Shown in pieces: positions 23,401 to 27,080 of a DNA stretch of 27,080 nucleotides. The stretch is from a virus. The stretch spans positions 1 to 27,080 of IMG/VR virus record IMGVR_UViG_3300000117_000187, one strand, 5' to 3'. The stretch's first letter is position 1. The number at the start of each line of letters is the position of its first letter. The position numbers and the translations under genes are program-made. Below the pieces are notes generated by a model. It ran no database searches, was not told the DNA's origin, and worked only from the letters and a program-made list of their open reading frames with translations.

Positions 23401-25236
23401 TAAGCTATAGTAATAATTTATAGAATTTGCTTTTTGTCTAAAACACCATTCATCACTAAAGTCATACTCTGGATATAAAATATTCCAAATACCTAAAGAG
23501 TTGTTGACAGTTTGTCCTCCTATACTAATTAAAGAAATTTGAGATAAGGTGCCTTCACATACAAATGGTAAACTATATTCACTAGAAGTAGTCACCATGT
23601 CTTTTCCTTTCCATGGGCTTCCATTTTCTTCAGCTATATTGTTATTAAAATTATAACATATACCTAGTTGTTCTCCATAAAACCCCGAGTCTAATAAAAG
23701 ATTATTTATTTCGTAATATGATGCGTATTCAATAGAATCAGTGTAAATAAAAATTTGATTCTCAATTATTTGATCTAATGTTAAGTCATATGCACCTAAT
23801 GGATTATAATATTGACAAACTATTTCTGAATTACTAGAATTAGTAGACGTAATGTTGCAATAATTAGATAAACTATCGGCATATTTTAAAGTAATAGTTC
23901 TTATGCCATTTACGTCTAGCCCCTCAATACTACAACTATAAGGATCAGTATCCGAACCTATATTTATATATGAATTAAAAGCACCTATAGAAGTTACTCT
24001 ATACCACCCTGGACCATCCCATGTATTAGCTATTGTCGTGCCAGATAACTCTTGTTGTAAAAAATAAAAATAACTATTTTCATTAATACCATAAGAAGCT
24101 GAATTTGCGTCGACAAGCTGCCAATATTGTGGAATCACGTTAGCTGGTAAATTTACATTACTAAAGTAAATTGTCTCATTTGCCAGCACAAGATCATAAA
24201 AACTTGCATATTCAGTAGAATTGTTACAGTAAAATATTCTTTTATTTGTATTACTAGAACAATATAAACTTGAATCTATAAACTCTCCATAATCAGTGGT
24301 GTTTAGCGGCTGTGCTATTGCTTCTTCCGCAAAAGGCACCGTAAATTCTCTAACAGTTTCATTAGGAGCAACGACTTGTGTACATATAAAGCTTTCCCAA
24401 TTAGTAGAAGAGATGGTAATACTTAAGGCTTTATAAACGGTAACGTCATTGAGATTGCTTGGAAAACTAGATGTTGCAAAAAAGCCTGATAATGTTTCTC
24501 CATCAGAATTTAAAATAGAAATACCAGCTTCTGCAATCTCGGATAGCGAAGATCCAGCTGGGACATCTTCGGTCGGAAAATAAGAAACTCCAGACAAAAT
24601 ACTAGTAGGAACTGAAAAATTACAAGGTTCTACATCATACTGTTTGTACCTTACTTGGCCCAATGTTGGTAAAAAATCGACCAATACTGGAAATATAGGA
24701 GAAACTACAAGTTGTTGCAAAACATTTTGATTTCCTCCACCTGGCGCTGGAATTGTATAAGTTTCCCAGTCAAATAAAATATTATGAAAATTTACAGAAG
24801 ACGGTGGTTTATAACTATAAACTATACTATCTTCAGCGTCGTTTGGGTCAAATATTTTAGCAGGGAATGCATTACTGCTATATTTACCAGGATCTGCTTC
24901 ATCAGTACATGCACTATTATAATATAATATTATGCCTGCAGTTACAAGTTGACTTAAACTGTATATTGGATTAGAACATCCAGGTCCACCTGGACCTCCA
25001 TCTGCATCTAACGGGGCAGGCATTTCTATACCAGCTGTAGTAGAAAAATTTAAAATAGTAGTATACGTAGTAGAGCAATCTACATCGTTAGGGTTAACAT
25101 TACCCGTATCTAATTTATAGTAATACGAAATTGGACCTACTGATGTAGGTAATTGATTCGCATTTCCCTGGTTTAAACCCAAGCCATCGTGAGGCTTGTA
25201 ATAAAGTGATATACTTTTAGTAACGAAATTTGGCAT
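17464..25236 (-). CDS. Giant tail structural protein (2590 residues)
   Basis: This is the largest gene of the window; I do not know a T4 counterpart. Residues 54-830 are Cys-rich (18 Cys by hand count, against about four in the other 1760 residues) and contain five copies of a Cys plus LxQIVxxGIxLYxD unit at roughly 130-residue spacing. Residues from about 860 (RTNPRLTGNVKL, then ELADSRYKRYGV) to 1800 form a long alpha/beta region. Residues 1812-1892 are a module shared with the 696-residue protein. The last 600 residues include PLIGETAIDKRDVNVF, then SSWEKDYYRTSL, a block I associate with giant tail proteins of phages of Bacteroidota, and a final beta domain. No signal peptide or membrane segment is present. 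Size and position just before the fibre gene suggest a baseplate-peripheral or adhesin component. The start is ATG 25236, preceded by a 54-base AT-rich gap. Confidence 0.88.
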   Translation of the reverse strand: MPNFVTKSISLYYKPHDGLGLNQGNANQLPTSVGPISYYYKLDTGNVNPNDVDCSTTYTTILNFSTTAGIEMPAPLDADGGPGGPGCSNPIYSLSQLVTAGIILYYNSACTDEADPGKYSSNAFPAKIFDPNDAEDSIVYSYKPPSSVNFHNILFDWETYTIPAPGGGNQNVLQQLVVSPIFPVLVDFLPTLGQVRYKQYDVEPCNFSVPTSILSGVSYFPTEDVPAGSSLSEIAEAGISILNSDGETLSGFFATSSFPSNLNDVTVYKALSITISSTNWESFICTQVVAPNETVREFTVPFAEEAIAQPLNTTDYGEFIDSSLYCSSNTNKRIFYCNNSTEYASFYDLVLANETIYFSNVNLPANVIPQYWQLVDANSASYGINENSYFYFLQQELSGTTIANTWDGPGWYRVTSIGAFNSYINIGSDTDPYSCSIEGLDVNGIRTITLKYADSLSNYCNITSTNSSNSEIVCQYYNPLGAYDLTLDQIIENQIFIYTDSIEYASYYEINNLLLDSGFYGEQLGICYNFNNNIAEENGSPWKGKDMVTTSSEYSLPFVCEGTLSQISLISIGGQTVNNSLGIWNILYPEYDFSDEWCFRQKANSINYYYSLHADLNFDIHQIVQYGITLYKDINLSIPISNDSYSDDTSYYYKWLNNVDETGGNWIGLNEEGQESSAFITDYIECNLTPNSNLFPDPSFEIINQTGISNDGELLAFYVFTSCIPINGVYSNYIVFGSHTNQVTSGHMFEFAEEIGFNSTFFSFDSTDLKYGCKKLLGRIYASSPAEAAVSMATLGYFQGNTQYVSTNTIGILSEGTVYYFNDEPYCQDCIDFTNSNPYTFSSFTEESQNADPLPKFNLEENYNLHNVSKPLLRTNPRLTGNVKLVTSSVGEIYLESINANKELADSRYKRYGVSSDSSYVYDVSRFFNDNRTPYDMVYETKRTASDFSVLESYDLQFEDEYQYGVRFNKSKLYDENFRIFAPIKLDLNIPKSFVIYRISSPKQNRSLNDSASDKRDRISDMLSNATIIKTFDLSETSKLGTYIRHHVFSEDFNSSPLTVSFEKNEQTFYNGIDLVKGGFTNKGEYIYDDYVATDKPLIEANDFITDGFKRNRVISGDIINLEFMFDDIEAEDYSVNRYFGLYVDEIPSGKGKIERVSKGLIKFKDLTSNMYYDNLEGSLFDKNTFAIPSSQMMSDIPVLGYVKCDSHYHNILNGASWDAENYTLKISDNNDSINRYVGIKDTNRTVGLLEKQGIGYDFVKVSINDIPENGSRIAFPEIKQQSYCVEFINHIPNTTIFINISYPTVQTIAVSTGSNAEEALNNIKNVLHPNLFDQSTGEPVLNNSTYFIVDIENNVAFIKERNRAISNHDINITTSNPACVVKVIENYSHFNLLENILTADDSIPKGRFSGSRFSNVGNINDVLIALSSAIKNKDGLGVVNSKGVIYVYSKNNIGYDRRQFGVLIKKDNPNVFCDIDNLDESNRLDIIDDIKNDWNVHYMIGGHSDGKSVLISKDSLGGIKAGEYINTKSTSTYNEVIDIVENIDDITGDYLKIVLKNRHNLGSGEFKVFSEYEAEIGLLSAYDMYDMGYDFYDTSNSDLKELKYETYENTNYVPANEAIFNSTSDEESITNALEGIIEYDYYLTPDEFFTNLIPVLNPESPTEESQLKIYSEYDRLKENQLKEFSTESRIVPNINKWVLKDTKTVRDQPYYLNVNEAFGRTNFSPDITIEGRDVVAFTHEWFYIANKPEYLKHYMLNETFSYINYINGFKLDKDLFKSIDDDYFNSFMVSEGFDVVVDPDELKEYVVTKSLNVLFINDEPGASLSLVVGNTYLFNLADLENPSLFNISEGTVGTYVYEVIGGVPYGKYTTISSGFVQYSYDSIEYGNISISNEDLNKFEAFIKTNRNIKYTISRNGNEKRFSSTIFKGLKFTFKNRKEFEENIPSKFVKDGSFNNYKFSTIVDFVTGQNNNSIDYEVIKNDKFEFIIFYITINLDEVYVGNTLNRKLAYLLSNQVQLSGEEYIADDVKINGALDLSNIDFNQLGPYVVSGINHFDGTSPNFITQIVPGLDGTFGQLEIDYQVEDSNGDPVIYYLQPISILSNSQIIVEGPPVDAQGDPINPIYLPLSLQEIATYVYVGGGSNNHNVLLSNLSINNIVDLVNEYSPLVKYVTITEDGQILNNRFAMTIDDGKEIIRKSELITKADTKKPKSYRLFNENIGYVLEKGNSYYPFLIRHSGEYEYDLTPVITFTDVYTHFKVDRNYVKNAFLDEKLFKNKFYRHPSSESDEFSMFGPRIVHKAESYYNKYNRTNVAFNLGFISDDDTHDAKWGMIKNHFYHKVNEDNSTGVTKLSESSEFLPKYPLIGETAIDKRDVNVFRSSWEKDYYRTSLAGGEFISAPGTLSTVESRSYLASTVMKLKESYTITLFDVRNANTVENLNNILKLNSDSKKKNVVFSEDKNKIYVDFYMSDIIVDVLSNSGVADEIKKYVSADISFQDKTDLLDDVRSYIENNLVNLFSVDEVELYVRKTQSESTQINPVESLDQIDNGGFKLDINYTLEPHRKRPINFRLIYNKGLGYSYVMRPVIKIKQ
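19561..19803 (-). repeat. Module shared with the 696-residue structural protein (copy 2)
   Basis: This codes for residues 1812-1892 of the giant protein. VVGNTYLFNLADLENPSLF followed by GTY, a VQYSYDSI strand and GNISIS parallels copy 1 at 14097-14324 in order and spacing. Confidence 0.7.
23317..24960 (-). repeat. Five about 130-residue repeats in the giant tail protein
   Basis: The signature hydrophobic block occurs at residues 93-115 (SLSQLVTAGIILYYNS), 229-250 (SLSEIAEAGISILNSD), 345-367 (SFYDLVLANETIYFSN), 486-508 (TLDQIIENQIFIYTDS) and 618-640 (DIHQIVQYGITLYKDI). Each is preceded by a Cys. Spacing is 136, 116, 141 and 132 residues. Divergence is high, so detection rests on the pattern rather than identity. 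Confidence 0.6.
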
Positions 25237-25290
25237 CCTGTAAATAGACTATTTTAATATACTAATCTCATAGTATATATCTAACCTATT
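25237..25290 (-). promoter_or_regulatory. AT-rich gap before the giant tail gene, possible promoter
   Basis: This 54-base gap reads AGATATATACTATGAG and then TATATTAAAATAG on the minus strand. The AGATATATA core resembles the GATATATAG of the 14-base element elsewhere, but the following purine run is absent. A late promoter is possible, not shown. Confidence 0.25.
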
Positions 25291-27080
25291 TTACGAGGAT
25301 AGAGTAACCGCTTTTGAAGAATTTTGATTAGTACCTTGTGCTTTATATTTAGCAAAAACTTCTAGGTCAAACGAAAATTGATTATCATTAGAATCAAAGA
25401 TATCTAAGCCTATCTTTTTAGAATAAGTTAAGTTAGTTACATTTTGAGTTAAAATTCCACCTATTCTGCCAATGTCACTATTTGGGTTATTACCAGCATA
25501 GTCGGTCATTCTATATTGAAAAACAATATCAATCGATATTGCATTATTTTCACCTTCAAAAACTCTAGCAGCTCCAAATTTATTATCTCCGTCTACCATA
25601 AGAGACTGCGAGTTTATAGGAGACATGAACAAGAAAGACCCACATGATTTACCACCCAGCGTAAATTGATCATTAGCATCAAATGACATTTTAATAGTTC
25701 TATCTACCTCTTCATCGTATCTGTATGCTAATTGTTTTAAGTTATTTACATTAGCGTCATTTAATATAGCAGTTTTAGGCATAGAATATGTCATATTATC
25801 AACCAAAGTAGTGATAGCTGATTTTAAATTAGTATCAGTAACTGTAATAAAAGTAGCATTTAGGTCTAGACCTTCCATATTAGAAATATAACCGCTAAAT
25901 AAATTAGGTAAATCAGGATGAGATTTATGTAAAAATAAACCGTTATCATATAAACTAGGATCAATGCTATCTGTTTCAGTTACATCAATGTGTTCTGTGC
26001 TTTGTTCACCTGCTGCGATGTTATTAGTCGTAAACACAGCTTCAACTCCTGGTATTTGAACATCTCCATTAATCTTAATAAATCTTCCAAACGTACCTGA
26101 CCAAATAAATCCATTCGAACCTGCATTTCCGTTTACTTGCATAAAACTAACATTATCTACACCGGAGTCATATGTGGAATAACCTAACTCATATTCATAA
26201 TCGGAAAATTTATCGTTTGTTTCATTTCCTATAACTGACTCTTTTAGATACAGTGGAGACTCATTGGCTACGTCCATATAGCGTGAGTAAATGAATTGGC
26301 CTTTTCTTTGAATAGATTGATATGGTGCAGCACTGGTGAATTGCGTAGCATTTTCTTCACCTAAAGACTGATATTGAATCGGTGACATATCATATTTACC
26401 TTCTGTTCTATAATAATTATCATCGAGAACCTTAGCGTCTATTTCTCCAGAAGGATTAAATCCAAACCCGTTATCTCCAAGTGAATCAGTAGATTTATAT
26501 GCTGGTAAAGTTCTATCCCCTATTATTCTGGCAATAAGTTCCAATGTGGTAGAACGTGTATTGTTAAGAACTAGTTTAAATGTCTTGGTAACAATATGAC
26601 CCTTCTTTATAGATAAATCTGCTACTTCATCTTTATAGTAACCTGCAAATACTTGATTATTAGTATTCTTCTTAATTTCAGTTGTTGTACCATCTTCGGC
26701 AACTAAGTTTACCGATAAATCCCCTCGTATATTAGCTATAGTTTCTTCTAATCCACTTAATTTGGATTGCATTTCACTTAGTTTATCAAATAATGAAACC
26801 GGATTTTGTTCAGGCGATAAGAACCCTGAAGCAATAGTATTTGAAGTATGTGCAAAGTATTTTTCATTAGATGAGAAAGCATCTGTAATATGAGAGTAAA
26901 CTCCAGCGGCCTCAAGTTCTTCAAGTAGTTTTACTCTTGCGACTTCATTTGCGTTTTCTTCTACTAAATTCGTTATACTAACATCGTCAAGTTCTCCTTC
27001 TGGAAAAGAAACTCTAATAATATCTGACCAATCCGATTCTAGTGGATTGCTTGGCCATCCTGCTTCTGAAATAGATTTAA
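25291..27080 (-). CDS. Virion structural protein, 5'-truncated by window edge
   Basis: The frame is open to base 27080, so about 595 residues are visible and the N-terminus lies outside. Met at 26772 would begin a 493-residue version, but the 102 residues before it read as continuous protein, including VEENANEVARVKLLEELEAA. I therefore treat that Met as internal. A short coiled coil (about residues 88-117, KLSEMQSKLSGLEETIANI) leads into a beta-rich body: VAEDGTTTEIKK, KTFKLVLNN, a central FIWSGTFGRFIKINGD and a C-terminal QFSFDLEVFAKYK. There is no signal or membrane segment. I do not recognise the family; being immediately upstream of the giant tail gene, a baseplate or tail role is likely. 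The stop is 54 bases before that gene. Confidence 0.8.
   Translation of the reverse strand, partial: KSISEAGWPSNPLESDWSDIIRVSFPEGELDDVSITNLVEENANEVARVKLLEELEAAGVYSHITDAFSSNEKYFAHTSNTIASGFLSPEQNPVSLFDKLSEMQSKLSGLEETIANIRGDLSVNLVAEDGTTTEIKKNTNNQVFAGYYKDEVADLSIKKGHIVTKTFKLVLNNTRSTTLELIARIIGDRTLPAYKSTDSLGDNGFGFNPSGEIDAKVLDDNYYRTEGKYDMSPIQYQSLGEENATQFTSAAPYQSIQRKGQFIYSRYMDVANESPLYLKESVIGNETNDKFSDYEYELGYSTYDSGVDNVSFMQVNGNAGSNGFIWSGTFGRFIKINGDVQIPGVEAVFTTNNIAAGEQSTEHIDVTETDSIDPSLYDNGLFLHKSHPDLPNLFSGYISNMEGLDLNATFITVTDTNLKSAITTLVDNMTYSMPKTAILNDANVNNLKQLAYRYDEEVDRTIKMSFDANDQFTLGGKSCGSFLFMSPINSQSLMVDGDNKFGAARVFEGENNAISIDIVFQYRMTDYAGNNPNSDIGRIGGILTQNVTNLTYSKKIGLDIFDSNDNQFSFDLEVFAKYKAQGTNQNSSKAVTLSS

Noticed and set aside
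25291-26772. ATG 26772 as the start of the structural gene at the right edge
   Set aside because: The frame is open to the window edge and the 102 residues before this Met read as continuous acidic helical protein, so it is most likely internal.
1-27080. tRNA genes, CRISPR arrays, insertion sequences or attachment sites
   Set aside because: Coding density leaves no room beyond 80 bases. No direct repeat arrays, transposase or integrase motifs, or cloverleaf-like stretches were seen by eye.

Overview
The window is a gene-dense, AT-rich stretch of a tailed-phage genome of the T4-like (contractile tail) type. All 19 genes I support lie on the minus strand, so transcription runs from base 27080 towards base 1. 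The T4-type assignment rests on a gp32-like single-strand binding protein, a gp61-like DnaG-type primase, and adjacent UvsY-like and UvsW proteins. It also rests on a gp19-like tube-fold protein and on short N-terminal peptides that look like T4 capsid-targeting sequences with gp21-type cleavage sites. The host cannot be read directly. A-rich leaders with few Shine-Dalgarno sites, and tail and coiled-coil proteins of a style I associate with phages of Bacteroidota, make that phylum my best guess (inference). No tRNA, integrase, insertion sequence or CRISPR array was seen, and no gene-free stretch exceeds 80 bases.

Layout in transcription order. (1) 27080-11908, virion structure: a 5'-truncated structural protein, a giant 2590-residue tail protein with a Cys-rich repeat region, a collagen-repeat fibre protein, a membrane-anchored coiled-coil protein, a beta-rich structural protein and a tail-tube-like protein. 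(2) 11897-10568: a small glycine-zipper protein with a capsid-targeting-like N-terminus, a RuvC-like resolvase with a GTG start, and a 71-residue protein. (3) 10487-6344, replication and recombination: gp32-like SSB, primase, a 73-residue basic protein, UvsY-like mediator and UvsW helicase. (4) 6319-1: five proteins that carry capsid-targeting-like peptides at the N-terminus, at domain junctions or at the C-terminus. They are a repeat-containing acidic protein, a KxDG ligase-fold protein, a degenerate ligase-like plus NMNAT-type fusion, a multidomain 698-residue protein and a DUF3008-like fusion truncated by the window edge.

The core recombination genes would act as in T4: gp32 coats single-stranded DNA, UvsY loads the recombinase, UvsW remodels forks and D-loops, primase restarts lagging strands, and the RuvC-like protein resolves junctions before packaging. 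The most interesting part is bases 1-6319. Its gene products look like internal head proteins that would be packaged, processed by a prohead protease and delivered with the DNA. Two of them have folds of nucleotide-transfer enzymes (ligase fold and NMNAT fold), which suggests an injected RNA-repair or NAD-related function. That is a hypothesis from sequence motifs only.

The genes are tightly packed. Four junctions are TAATG stop/start overlaps, and one of these places the start of the structural protein at 14549. Two genes (starts 2540 and 6319) share an identical 14-base element at an identical distance from the start codon.
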